Positions 10,517 through 22,300 of a stretch of DNA of 64,000 nucleotides are shown in pieces. Each line of letters opens with the position of its first letter. Position 1 is the stretch's first letter. A program made the position numbers and the translations under genes. Location of the stretch: assembly GCF_010183535.1 (NCBI RefSeq), contig NC_071331.1:10602001-10666000 (forward strand). The letters are read 5' to 3'. The stretch is from Caenorhabditis remanei. Its lineage: Eukaryota; Nematoda; Chromadorea; Rhabditida; Rhabditidae. Under the pieces are notes generated by a model. The model searched no databases. It worked only from the letters and a program-made list of their open reading frames with translations, and had not been told where the DNA came from.

Positions 10517-12145
10517 GCTGACTAGCGACTTCAATTAATCGATTGCGTGCGACCTGCCTTTATATGTAAATAATTAAGAAGTAGCAATATCATCTCTAAT
10601 TGCCTTTGATTTTCTGAGGAAAAACACGAAGAATGTGCTATCCACCTTGTTTAATGTTATGAAAGCATTTTTTCACGCACGGAGAAATCCATGACCTATG
10701 TAGTGAAGGTGAATACAGGCTTTTCAGTAAAAATAATTGAATTGCGGAAGACTGAAAAATAAACAAGATACGGTCATCTATTGATGGCAAATTAGCAAAA
10801 ATGGAGGACAAGGCAGCAGTATTCCTCAGATGGTTCTTCTGAACTTCTAATGGTAACACAAACGGAATTTCTCAAACAGACAACGCTAATTTTGCGAAAA
10901 AATTTGCAGTTAATTCGATTAATATCGGCGGTATCATCGCCGGAAGTTCCGGATATGACGTCATATGTATTGGGAAGAATCGACGTCATATGGTTTTGGT
11001 TCAATAGCGTATATATATATATATCTCTCTGCTTTTCACCAAATAAGACCATATCTAACTAAGTTTTCTATTATTTTAAACTATCGAGATGAAGGAAGAG
11101 TAAGCGGATCCCTGCCCCTTCTTTCTCTCGAAATATCTACAACTTCTGTCAGTGATATGTCACATCAAATGAATCAAACGTTTTTCAAACAATATCATCG
11201 TGTTAGAAAGAAATTATTTCTAAATGAAAATTGGCATGCTTTGTTAGATGTAGATGATGTCAATTTTACCGGGGATGCTCTGAAAAAAAGTCTTAAAGAC
11301 CAAAAACATTCAACTTTTGTACAGGACGTTCGAGAAGCTGGCTGTCGAAATTAATTATAAACTTTTATTTTCAGAAAATCAACGGTAGAAATGATCAACG
11401 TGTAACATGCGAACTGTTCGCTTTGTCTCGCAATATTTTGCGAGTAATTTGCGAGAAATGAACTTTCGAATAATTTGCGAATCGAGACGAACCGAATGCG
11501 AGACAAACCGAACCGAACCGAGACAAAGTGCGAGACGAACCGGGTCCAACCGAATCGAGCCAAAACCGGGAAATTTGGAATTTTGCGAGTTTCGTCTCGC
11601 GAGGCGACACTCTACGCATGACCCGGCCCATGAAAAATCTCAAATCGACCCTGCCCGGCCCGTTGAAGTCTGGTTTTTAGTATTGTCATTCGTTAACCTC
11701 TTGACCTTAAGTTACTGCTTTTACATTTCCAAATTACCTGTAAGATTTAAAGAATGATCAATTATCGTTTCACGTAGTTTTTTTTTGATAAACAGGCTTC
11801 AACTGTGTCTTTCATGTTCTCCCAATCTATATTACTCAGTCAACGTAAAACCAGAAAACCTTATTTGTAAAAAACTCAATGAGACCTAACACTTCATTGT
11901 AAATCATCCGAGACTTTATTTTCGATGCTAAAGGTTCCGTGGCCCCAATTCCTAGGGAAACACGAAATCGGAGACGTAGACAGTGTAACAGGCACAAACT
12001 TTTCTGGCGTCTCTTCTCGCTTGCACACTCTCTAAACTTTCCTTTTTCCGATTAACACAAAATGAGACACAGCACAATTTCGACCACAACTTCAATGGAG
12101 CTTTCTGAGGGACTTTCCCGCCCCAACTCACAATTTTTCAGAAAG
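10517..12145. other. Intergenic upstream of the second kinase and the dehydrogenase
   Basis: It holds a short (AT)n run near 11011, a repeat rich in GAGAC/CCGAA motifs at about 11409-11600, and a 129-codon frame at 10965-11354 that I cannot place in a family. No spliced gene model is supported. Confidence 0.4.
11409..11600 (+). repeat. Dispersed repeat, copy 1
   Basis: The sequence is full of GCGAGACAA and ACCGAACCGA motifs. A copy in the opposite orientation lies at about 15749-15885. Confidence 0.6.
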
Positions 12146-12153
12146 TATAAAAG
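12146..12153 (+). promoter_or_regulatory. TATA box of the dehydrogenase gene
   Basis: TATAAAAG lies 70 bp upstream of the ATG at 12223, leaving room for a short 5' leader. Confidence 0.55.
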
Positions 12154-12222
12154 AGGGAAAGATGTTCCATTGGCAGAAAGTTCATATTCGTTTTGTCTTT
12201 TTGATACTTCTTCCATCTTGAA

Positions 12223-13364
12223 ATGACTAGATTCTCTGGAAAGTCCGTAATCATCACCGGCTCTTCAAATGGAATCGGAAAAGCCACCGCTGTACTCTTC
12301 GCCAGATATGGAGCTCAAGTCACTATTACTGGAAGAGATTCGGAAAGACTTGAGGTCACTAGACAAAAGATGTTAAAGGCTGGAGGACTACCGGAGAACG
12401 TGAATGTCGTTGTGGTCAATTTGACTGATTCTGATGGACAGGACCAGATTATTCAATCGACATTAAATAGATTCGGGAAGATCGATGTCTTGGTGAGTTT
12501 TCTTCAAATATTATTCATTGATAGAAAAATGTCAACATAGGTAAGATAAAATTTGTTTTTAACTTAAAACCCAACAGGAAAAAATGCTTTTCTCGTTTCA
12601 GATCAACAACGCCGGTGCCAACTTCATGGATGGTACCATGAACACGGACCAATCCATTGACTTGTACCACAAAACATTCCGTATCAACTTCCAAGCTGTA
12701 GTTGAGATGATCAAGAAGACAAAGGAGCATTTGATCAAGACAAAGGGAGAGATTGTCAACATTTCCGCTATTGCAGCGGGACCACAAGCGGTAAGTGGGA
12801 TTGAAAATGAGTGGAATGGTAGAAATATAAAATTAAAGTATCACTATTTTAACGTCGTAAAAAATTATGACTAGAAACCAAATTGAAAATCTAAAACTTT
12901 TTCAGATGCCAATGGCTCCATACTACGCAGCATCGAAAGCTGCTCTGGACCAGTACACCCGTTGTGTTGCTGTTGATCTTATTCAATATGGTGTTCGTGT
13001 GAACTCGGTTAGCCCAGGAGTAGTCACGACTGGATTCATGAACGCTATGGGACTTCCGGATCAAATTCAGGAAAAGGTAAGAATTCTCTGTTTTTACCAA
13101 TCCATGAGGTTGACATATTTATTCCGTTTTGTTTATAAAATGTTCATTTCTATAATTTAGGCTGAAGCATTTTTGGCTTCCCGAAAAGAGTGCATCCCTG
13201 CTGGAGTCTGCGGAAAACCTGAAGACATTGCGGAGTTGATTGTGTTCCTGGCTGATCGTAAACGTGCTTCTTACATCATTGGACAATCGATTGTAGCTGA
13301 TGGTGGGTCTTCGTTGGTCGGAGGAATGCACGCTCATGATCTAAAGGATATGCTTGGACTTTGA
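12223..13364 (+). CDS. Classical short-chain dehydrogenase/reductase
   Basis: Four exons (12223-12492, 12602-12790, 12906-13076, 13161-13364) all join in phase 0 into 277 residues, the usual length for a classical SDR. Motifs: the NAD(P)-binding TGSSNGIG (12-19), NNAG (92-95), YxxxK as YAASK (Tyr160, Lys164), and SPGVV after the active site. The family oxidises or reduces alcohols and ketones with a dinucleotide cofactor; the substrate cannot be told from sequence. The catalytic-serine segment reads NISAIAAG where relatives usually have N-[VI]-S-S, so the expected second Ser is Ala146 and only Ser145 remains. There is no signal peptide, so it is probably cytosolic. TATA box and AATAAA are both in place. 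Confidence 0.93.
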
Positions 13365-13403
13365 GAATAATATTGAAGTTTTGACTGAGTTAATTGATTG
13401 AGA

Positions 13404-13409
13404 AATAAA
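13404..13409 (+). terminator. Poly(A) signal of the dehydrogenase gene
   Basis: AATAAA lies 40 bp after the stop codon. Confidence 0.6.
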
Positions 13410-13567
13410 GTTAAACACCCGTTTTTCTATTACAAACATCGCAAATAAGATATGAATATTCTGTTATTAAAATCACTCTAACGCAGGATGCATTTACTGT
13501 ACTGTGGCAAATAGACTGGATGAAACATATTTCATTGGGAAAAACCAAACAAAACCATTTGTCTGTT

Positions 13568-15111
13568 TTAAGCCAAACAGAAAATAATCGATTCTGGAAA
13601 ATGTCTTTTGTTAACCAGATACATATAAAAACTGAATTCACTACTTTTCGCTCGATGCTCCCCCAATATTTTCAAAAAACTCTGTCGATATGATCGGTGT
13701 ACCAAAATAATACACACACTCTCCATTATTCCATGAATTCCAAAAATTATCATTACGGAGTTCGTCAGTCCTTGGGATAATCTGTCTAGCAGTAATGCAG
13801 TCGCCATAATTATATAGGGTGCCGCCAGAATAACAATTGGAATGCCAGTTTGAATGAGAATTCCGATGAAAAAGCTCTTCTGAATTTTCCGAGTTCTCGA
13901 TGACGTCAGATTTGATGGAGAGATATAAAGATAATAAATACACGATGCTACGTGGAAAAATATATGGAAGAAGATGAATGTGCCGAGTACAGGGATTCCA
14001 ATAATTAAGATCACTTTGATAAGAAACGGGTCTGACAGAGCAACAACAACTTTCTCTGTGAAAAACTCTCTTGTAGGACAGGGTATAATTTTCAGAGACT
14101 CCAATAAAGCATCTTCTTGATTTTCAGGAATTTGGATGACTAGAAAACAGGATGGTGTAGCGAAAAGATAAATAAGGAAATAATAAGCAATTCTTGTAGA
14201 AGTCCTTACGATTTTGAATCGATTTTCCGGAATAGAACTACTACGGCTTTCGAATAAATATACCAGGGAGATGCAGGTTGCTGAAAGAGAAGGGTAATAT
14301 TTACAGTTTCAAAAAGTTATCGTATATTGAAGGAGAAGAATTGGAAGCTTTCCATTCTTTTCAAGAATTCTCAAACTTACAAATCAAAGTGAAAACCAGC
14401 AAACCCATCTGAACAATCATCGACATCCCTGTCCAGTTGAGAGTACCAATCGTGAAAAATGCAAATGATGGGAAAAATATGTAAGGTGTTGAAATGGAGC
14501 AGAATTGAGCATCTAGTAGTGAGCACCTGAAAAAAATGCGCATCGGAATACGTCTAACAAAGATGTAAAGATATAATGGAGTATCTATGAAAACTATGAA
14601 ACCGTAATAAAAGAATACTAAGCAGATTTTAAATACATGATCGAAATGTGATATTTTTTCCTAAAAGTTTGGTTGAACAGCTATTGGCACTTGCCGCCTG
14701 TTTTAGACTGATGAAGTGCCCGACATTTTTTACGCTGACTACTGTTTCAGAATCATAGTGAATGAGGTAATCGCTATGATCTGGATTAAAAACCTGGCGA
14801 TGTTATACTCAGAAGAAAATGAAATATATCTTGACTCTGATAAAGAGTTGATGAAACTCCATCAAGTAAGACTACACGGATCGCCTCCCCACTTACCAAA
14901 AATGAGAAATCAACAGAGGACCTTTGATCGATTTCATATTCTCCGGAGTCTTCTTTAAAATAAACCAAAAAGTAATCAGCTGAAGTGGCAGACCAATAAC
15001 TTGAAACGCGTGACTTGGATAGACTAAACCTTCCCAAGAAGCCAGAAAACTATCATCGATTGAACATTTCGAATAATTAAAGGCATAATATTCAGCTAAC
15101 CTCGTTGACAT
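13568..15111 (-). CDS. Srh-family chemoreceptor (7TM), gene A
   Basis: Three exons (15111-14897, 14526-14381, 14280-13568) give about 357 residues. Srh hallmarks in order: KKTPENMKSIKGPLL after the first membrane span, PYIFFPSFAFF in the third, SLVYLFESR at the start of the cytoplasmic face, PCPTREFF in the large outer loop, KSFFIGILIQTGIPI in the sixth region, and HGIMES then HRSYRQSF at the C-terminus. These are candidate sensory GPCRs in amphid neurons. Its closest relative in the window is the Srh gene at 19360-23284 on the other strand. That gene has no intron at the LISHFW/CSLL junction, where this one has 370 bp. The last residues are uncertain: the gene could splice near 13640 to a short terminal exon as its relative does. 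Confidence 0.85.
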
Positions 15112-16901
15112 CTTGTTTTATGATGTGAGATATCTATTTACATAAGAATGAACATAAAATAACAAGAATAGCAGCTGTCAGAACTTTCTCAAGAAATGCT
15201 TTAATTATTTTTGAAGCCGTTCTCTAGTCGAAATTAAAGAGCAGAAAAGAATAACAAAAGGAGTGGAATTTTCCTTCCAACCGGTGATTAGATTACTCAA
15301 AACTCTCTCTAATTCCCTTATGATGTCTCTTCCGGCTTCCGCGTGACGAGTAGCATTTGAGCTTCTGGTTTTCAGATTTGAAGTGTTTTGAATAAGCTGG
15401 AACATTTAGGCAGTACATCGGCTATAGCATTAGTTTCCGGAAAATCGAGGATTCTAACACATCCATAACATTTTTCCTCAACATTTCAGAAACTGAAATC
15501 ATGCAGATGAAACGGATATTTTCTGTTCCACTCAAGTGAGTTTTCTATTAATAGATCATAGTTTTTATTTTTTATGTAAATTCTAATTCTGACTATGTTG
15601 TGTTTTGCTAAAAAAATCGCAGTTAGATCAAGAACTAGAACAACATTGGTCACCGTTTCATGTTTGTAATAAGTTTCCTGTCTGCTGTCAAACGTTTCGT
15701 TAAAGGTGCAAAACTTCGAAGTACGGTGAAGTATCCCAACTATATTGTCGCCTAGTGAGGCGATTCTCGCAAAAATCCAGATTTCCCGGTTTTGGCTCAA
15801 CTCGGTTCATCTCGCACGTTGTCTCGGTTTGTCTCGATTCGCAATTTACCCGCAAAACATTGCGAGACAAAACGAACAGTACGCTTGTCAGGCATTAGTA
15901 ATTTCTATCGTTGATTTTCTGACCTTATAATTAAAATCGTGAACTTGTCTAAAAATAAAATAAACGTTTTTCAAAAATAAATTGGAAATGAGCATGGAAA
16001 AAGTTCCCGATTTTAATAATGAACTCTTATTTTCAAAAAATCTACAGTGCGCGGTCTCCCACACTGCAAAAAAGCACTGCAAGAAACGTGATGCCGATCT
16101 TTTCACGTTTTATTTCAATTCTTCTATTTTTACGTTGAAAATCCATTTTTTCAGGTTTTCAAACGTCGCAAATGATAAAAAATCCCTACCATTAGAATTG
16201 TCAAAAATCAAATTCTATATCTTAAGAGCTTGAAAACGTGAATTTTGGTCAGAAAATGGATTTTTTGATACACATAAACAGATTTTCAGAAAAGTGAGTA
16301 TAACTTTTTTGTCAACAAACGCTTTTCAAGATATATGGTAGCGAATGTGCTTCAGGATGCTCTAAAACTGATACATTTTGGCTGATATAGTTTAAATTAT
16401 AATATTCTGAAAATCAATCTTCTATATCAAAAATTCTATTTTCTGACCAAATTCACGTTTTCTGGCTCTTTCGATAGAGAATTTTATTTTTCACAATATG
16501 GATGAAACCTTTTTTCTTCCTTTGTGGCGATCGAGAATCATAAAATACTGGATTTTCAGTGCAAAAAATAAAATAATTGTATAAAAAGTGAAAAAAAAAT
16601 CTCGGCTTCATGTTTGTTGCAGTTCTTTCACGCAGAGTGCAATGATTTTAGCTCATGAGTGGTATACATATCACATTCTTAATTTCTGTTTCTCGGTGTT
16701 GAGATTTCACGGTTTCCAAATTTCAGTCAATATGTGTCGCAAGGTTCCTTCATATAGAAGTCCATGTATTAATAAAAACGTAACCATCTCAAGAAGCAGA
16801 ATGCTAAATAAATTCTACATGAGCTTTACTCCTGAAACTGTGCTCCTTACGATGGGTCTAACTTTATACGAGAGAGGTCTGATCTGACTCAAACTGTATT
16901 T
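15112..16901. other. Intergenic with repeat fragments
   Basis: It contains the second copy of the GAGAC-rich repeat (about 15749-15885). A small imperfect inverted repeat lies at about 16225-16465, where AACGTGAATTTTGGTCAGAA meets its complement. The remaining ORFs, for example 15205-15405 and 16588-16887, match nothing I know. Confidence 0.45.
15749..15885 (-). repeat. Dispersed repeat, copy 2 (inverted)
   Basis: The reverse complement carries the same GAGACAAA, CCGAG and GCCAAAACCGGGAAAT motifs as 11409-11600. Confidence 0.55.
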
Positions 16902-18868
16902 ACATGGAATGATCGCGAATTGATATGCCTGGTTTTGGCTCATTATATTATCAAACGAACACCCATGCAAAAGTAAAATATTCCTGAAAATATTGTGTTT
17001 TGTGCTATCATAGTTTTTGAGAAAATTGAATTTTTGAAAAAATGATGAAAAACGTTTTTCGCAAACTTCAAACCTTCATAACTTGCTTCAATCTAACTCA
17101 AAATGGAAGATTTAAAAAATGAAAGAAAGTAAAACTCTTCTAGTTTTAGAAAACAATAACATAAAAATGCTAAAAACTTTTATAATGAGAAATTGGAAAC
17201 GAAATAACATTTGTTCTCCAGTACGTAAAAACCATATAAAAAATTCTAACCGTAGAAATCGATTGAAAATAGTGTCATAAAGTAGCGAATGCATAAATAT
17301 GTTGAAAACACTCATAAAACCCCGGGGCACTCCAAAAGCAGAAAAAATATAGAAAAAAATTTGAAGAGAAAAATTTGAAAAAAATTGAAATTTGAATTTT
17401 TCCTGCAAAATATCTATGGACGTAATGTAGTTTTGTCTCAAAATTGAAATTTTTGTATCTTCACCTTTAAATTGGAACATAAACCAACTTAATGTGGATT
17501 GTTTTGGCTGAGTTACAATAGCTTGATTTGTGAATAGCTTTTAAAAATTAACACTGGTATCATCCGGCTTCCGGCCACGACTTTCTAAAAATTTTTATAA
17601 TTTTATTTAATTATTCGAGTATATCTGGTTTCTAGCTTTTAGAAAATATTTGCATTTTTGCTGTACGTCACGATTGAAGACAGTTACCATTATTTCAGTG
17701 AGGTCAGGTGTGAACAGGTAATTACAATGTGGCTATTCAGTATTGTGACTTGTGTTTCACTCCATATCCAAAAATTATTTCCATACATTGAAACTAATTT
17801 TGTTATTTAACACAATACAACACTGTGAATAGGTTTTTCTACAAAAAAATCTGTGTTTGATTCCGTGGTCTGATGTCATGTCATCAAAAGTAGAGGACGC
17901 TCCACGCAACCAAGCATCGAATATTTTTCTCAAAAGCCTCTTCACAAAGTTGTATTCGTTAGATAACAGAATGAACTCTAGTTGTAAGCATCTAATTTTT
18001 GGATATGGAGAGAAACACAAGTCACAATACTGAATAGCCACATTGTAATTACCTGCTCACACCTGACCTCACTGAAATAATGGTAACTGTCTTCAATCGT
18101 GACGTACAGCAAAAATGCAAATATTTTCTAAAAGCTAGAAACCAGATATACTCGAATAATTAAATAAAATTATAAAAATTTTTAGAAAGTCGTGGCCGGA
18201 AGCCGGATGATACCAGTGTTAATTTTTAAAAGCTATTCACAAATCAAGCTATTGTAACTCAGCCAAAACAATCCACATTAAGTTGGTTTATGTTCCAATT
18301 TAAAGGTGAAGATACAAAAATTTCAATTTTGAGACAAAACTACATTACGTCCATAGATATTTTGCAGGAAAAATTCAAATTTCAATTTTTTTCAAATTTT
18401 TCTCTTCAAATTTTTTTCTATATTTTTTCTGCTTTTGGAGTGCCCCGGGGTTTTATGAGTGTTTTCAACATATTTATGCATTCGCTACTTTATGACACTA
18501 TTTTCAATCGATTTCTACGGTTAGAATTTTTTATATGGTTTTTACGTACTGGAGAACAAATGTTATTTCGTTTCCAATTTCTCATTATAAAAGTTTTTAG
18601 CATTTTTATGTTATTGTTTTCTAAAGCTAGAAGAGTTTTACTTTCTTTCATTTTTTAAATCTTCCATTTTGAGTTAGATTGAAGCAAGTTATGAAGGTTT
18701 GAAGTTTGCGAAAAACGTTTTTCATCATTTTTTCAAAAATTCAATTTTCTCAAAAACTATGATAGCACAAAACACAATATTTTCAGGAATATTTTACTTT
18801 TGCATGGGTGTTTGTTTGATAATATAATGAGCCAAAACCAGGCATATCAATTCGCGATCATTCCATGT
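16902..18868. repeat. 1.97-kb near-perfect palindrome (foldback element)
   Basis: Arms 16902-17777 and 17993-18868 are both 876 bp, reverse complements of each other, around a 215-bp loop. I found only about three mismatches by eye, for example GAACAGG against GAGCAGG near the inner end. Each arm contains the same 122-codon open frame (17112-17480 minus, 18290-18658 plus). This is a consequence of the symmetry and it shows no protein family. No target duplication is obvious. If transcribed it would form a long double-stranded hairpin. It could be a foldback transposon or a product of inverted duplication. Confidence 0.85.
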
Positions 18869-19145
18869 TAGATTAAATTGATTTATTCCTATTGCGATAT
18901 CATGCGCCAACTGAAACAGTAGGAAGTGAAGTAGAGCACTCTGAAAAATATCTTATTCTAGTTTCAGCTCCTTGACTGAATGATCTCTCAAAAACAAAAA
19001 ACAGATCGCCTGCACCCAATGAGTGACGCACCTCAACTTTCAATTTTTTCAGTTTCTCGGTGTTGAAATTATGCAGTTTTAGAATTATATCTAGTTTGCA
19101 GTTGAAACAACTTTTTCCTATAACGAAATGTAATATCAATTTGGC

Positions 19146-19305
19146 ATGAATATTACCCCTAAAACTGTAGTCCTCATGAACTATGACACTTTCGGTGAAC
19201 TACTAGACAAGAAAGTTCAAAATCTCAACGCCAGATACCCAGAACATGTGCCCTTCGAAGCGGAAGATTTGGTATCAAACCTTCAAAATGCTTTCGCATC
19301 ACATA
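19146..19305 (+). other. Candidate upstream coding exon of unknown origin
   Basis: The frame from ATG 19146 (MNITPKTVVLMNYDTFGELL and on) reads like real coding sequence, rich in charged residues. If spliced at the weak donor ATA/GTTTCT (19306) to the strong TTTCAG acceptor just before CTCAAAG at 19371, it enters the Srh reading frame without a shift. It may instead be the end of a gene relic. I do not recognise the peptide. Confidence 0.35.
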
Positions 19306-19359
19306 GTTTCTCACTTTTTGTTTCCTCTTTGCTTTCATTTCACCATCTTTTGATTCTGA

Positions 19360-22300
19360 ATGGTTTCAGCTCAAAGTTTATCTGAATATTATTCAAATAA
19401 CTATTCCAAATGCTCAGTTGATAACAGTTTCCTGGCGTCATGGCAGGGATTGGCATACCCTAGTCATGTATTCCAAGCAATTGGATTTCCATTTCAAATG
19501 TTGACTTTTTGGTTGATACTAAAGAAGACTCCGGATAATATGAAGTCGATTAAGAAGCCATTACTAATTGCTCATATTTTGTGTACTCTACTTGATATTC
19601 ATTTCTCCACACTGGTCACTCCCTATATGTTTTTGCCATCATTCACTTATCTGCCCCTTGGAGTATTAAGCTTATTTAAGGTTCCTGTGTTGGTACAGTC
19701 GTTTTTGATGGTTGAGACATTGATAGGTAAAATCAAAAAGAAAAATCAGAAACAATTTTTTAAACCGAATTCCATACTTGAGATTTAGTTGGAACAGAAA
19801 ATGTTTAGTGCTAAAAACTACCGTTATGCATACTTGCAACGGGCCGATTTGAGAATTTTCATCGGCCCGGGTCACAGTACAAAAATTTGAAAATTTATTT
19901 TGATTTTTTCGCAAAAAAGTCGAATTTTCGACTGTGTTATTACATATCGATAAAACTCAAGTGTACATAGGATTTTTGATGAAAATTTCAAAAAATTTCG
20001 AAAAATTTTGTGAAAAAATTGTGCTCATTTTTTGACTCCGCGCCGACCGGGCCGGGCCGGGCCGAGCCGAGCCGGGCTGATATTTTGCAAGTATGCCGTT
20101 ATGGAATGCATTGTTAAGAAAATGTTTTAAAATGTTTCTTCTGGTCCTGAAACTGCAAACCTTCCAAAAAATAATTTTGCCACCGTTTTTAAAAGTAATG
20201 AAAGATCAAAAATGAAATTTTGGTGTCTGAAATTTTGTTTTTCGCATGTAGCTTGCTGTTTCATGACGAGCGTTGATGCTTTATAAAAGATCCGAAGTTC
20301 AGTTAGATCTTTGCTCATTTTTTCTAGTTTTCGAAACAATAAGCACGTTTTCGAACGAAAAGAATCAAACATAAGAGTAACGAATTTTTCCTGTGTTTTA
20401 CAGTTCAAGAAAGATTTGAAAGTTATTTCTAAGTTTATTGAAAACGTTAAGCTAGTTGTCTTAAGGGAGGATCTGAAGTCATATTTTTATTTCAGATTAT
20501 GATACTCCAGAAAGTTCCGAGAAACTCTCTTCATTGAAGCATATGCTAAAAATCGCTCTAAACGCTGCGATTCCCGTTTTCCAAGCTCAAAAAGAGCCAT
20601 CGTGGAAGAGTTTTCCCACGCGAATTTCTTCCACCGTGTAGTCCTCTCGGACAAAAATGTTTCTCAATTTCTCGTTTCCTCGCTTTTTTCAAAAAACTTC
20701 GTAGTTGTTCTACATTTTGCGATATAAATTGACATCAGCCCTCCTTTAAATTTTTACCGTTTCACGTTCTACTTTGGTATTGTTCTAAAATCACCCAATA
20801 ATTTTGTACTCCAAGGGTTTATTTTTAAATGAAAGTTTGTTTTGAAGAGAGCGTGCGATAACATTGCAGATGTGGGCGGAGCGTACATAATAGAAACCGG
20901 CAACCAAAACTACCGTTATGGAATGCACTGTTAAGAAATTTTTTAAAATGTTTCTTCTGGTCCTGAAACTGCAAACCTTCCAAAAAATAATTTTGCCACA
21001 GTTTTTAAAAGTAATGAAAGATCAAAAATGAAATTTTGGTGTCTGAAATTTTGTTTTTCATATGTAGCTTGCTGTTTCATGACGAGCATTGATGCTTTAT
21101 AAAAGATCCGAAGTTCAGTTAGATCTTTTCTCATCCTTTCTAGTTTTAGAAACAATGAGCACGTTTTCGAACGAAAAGAATCAAACATAAGAGTGACGAA
21201 TTAACTCTTATTGGAGTTTTTAGAGTTTCAGAAAGATTTGAGAGTAATTTATAAGTTAATTGAAACCATTGCGCATATAACTAAAAAATATTTTTTGAAG
21301 GGGTGAAACCCGAGCTCCGACAAAGAATTTTACCGTTTCACGTGCTTCTTTGATATTGTTCTGAAATCCCCCAATAACTTCGTACTCCTAATCATTTTTT
21401 TTGTGAAGTTTGTTTTGAAGAGAGCGTGCGATAACATTGCAGAAGTGGGCGGAGCGTACATACCGTAAATACTGAATTATAACGGCATTGTAATAGAACG
21501 GAACCTGTATTATAACGGCACCCTATCTATGCTCAGAATTTATGAAGATGATTATCCCGGTGTTTTTTTTTATTCTCATCAGAAGCATCGTGATTTGTAG
21601 CTTTTTGATCAGCGAATAGAACGTCCAAAAAGTTTTTCGTATAATTTTAACGAGTTTCTGACACCACAAAGTTTCTCTGGGAGGTAGTTGAAAAATATAA
21701 CGGCATGCCGTTATAATACAGTATTCACGGTAATTGAAACCGGCAACCAAGATCAATTCGAAACCAGCTGTACCAATCAGTAACTCATTAACCAATTTTG
21801 AAAAACTGCGAATAATAATGACGAATTGACATTTTAAATACTGATTTTTTTGAATAGAAGTATTGAAACAGTGCAAACAATGTACCTATATACATATAAA
21901 ATGTTTTGGACGTTTGACATAATAATATTTTATTACCAATTATTCTTAATTACCCTAAACTTCCAGCCGTTCTTACCTCCCTCGTCTACGTCTTCAAATG
22001 TAGGAGCAGATCAATTCAAGAGAACCGAACAAAATTCGAATTAAAAAAAAGCTCTTCTGATCTTTCTTAGTTTTCGGAACAATGAGCACGTTTTCGCACA
22101 AAAAGAATAAATTATAAGTGAGAAGGATTTCTGCGGCCTTAACAGTTTCAGAAAAATTTGAAATTTATTTATAAGTTTATGGAAACCGTATAGCTAGTTG
22201 TCGTAAATATTGGCCGTCTCACGTGCTACTTTGATATTCTTCTGAAATCCCCCAATAATTTCACACTCCTTCTCATTTTTTATCTGAAAGTTTGTTTTGA

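Noticed and set aside
11011..11027. (AT)n run as a regulatory site
   Set aside because: An ordinary microsatellite; position relative to a gene gives no support.
13641..13943. Alternative frame ORF overlapping Srh gene A
   Set aside because: The Srh reading frame has the family motifs; this one is a shadow.
17112..17480. 122-codon ORF repeated at 18290-18658 as a possible transposon protein
   Set aside because: It appears twice only because the arms are mirror images. The composition is Phe/Lys-rich low complexity with no transposase motif.
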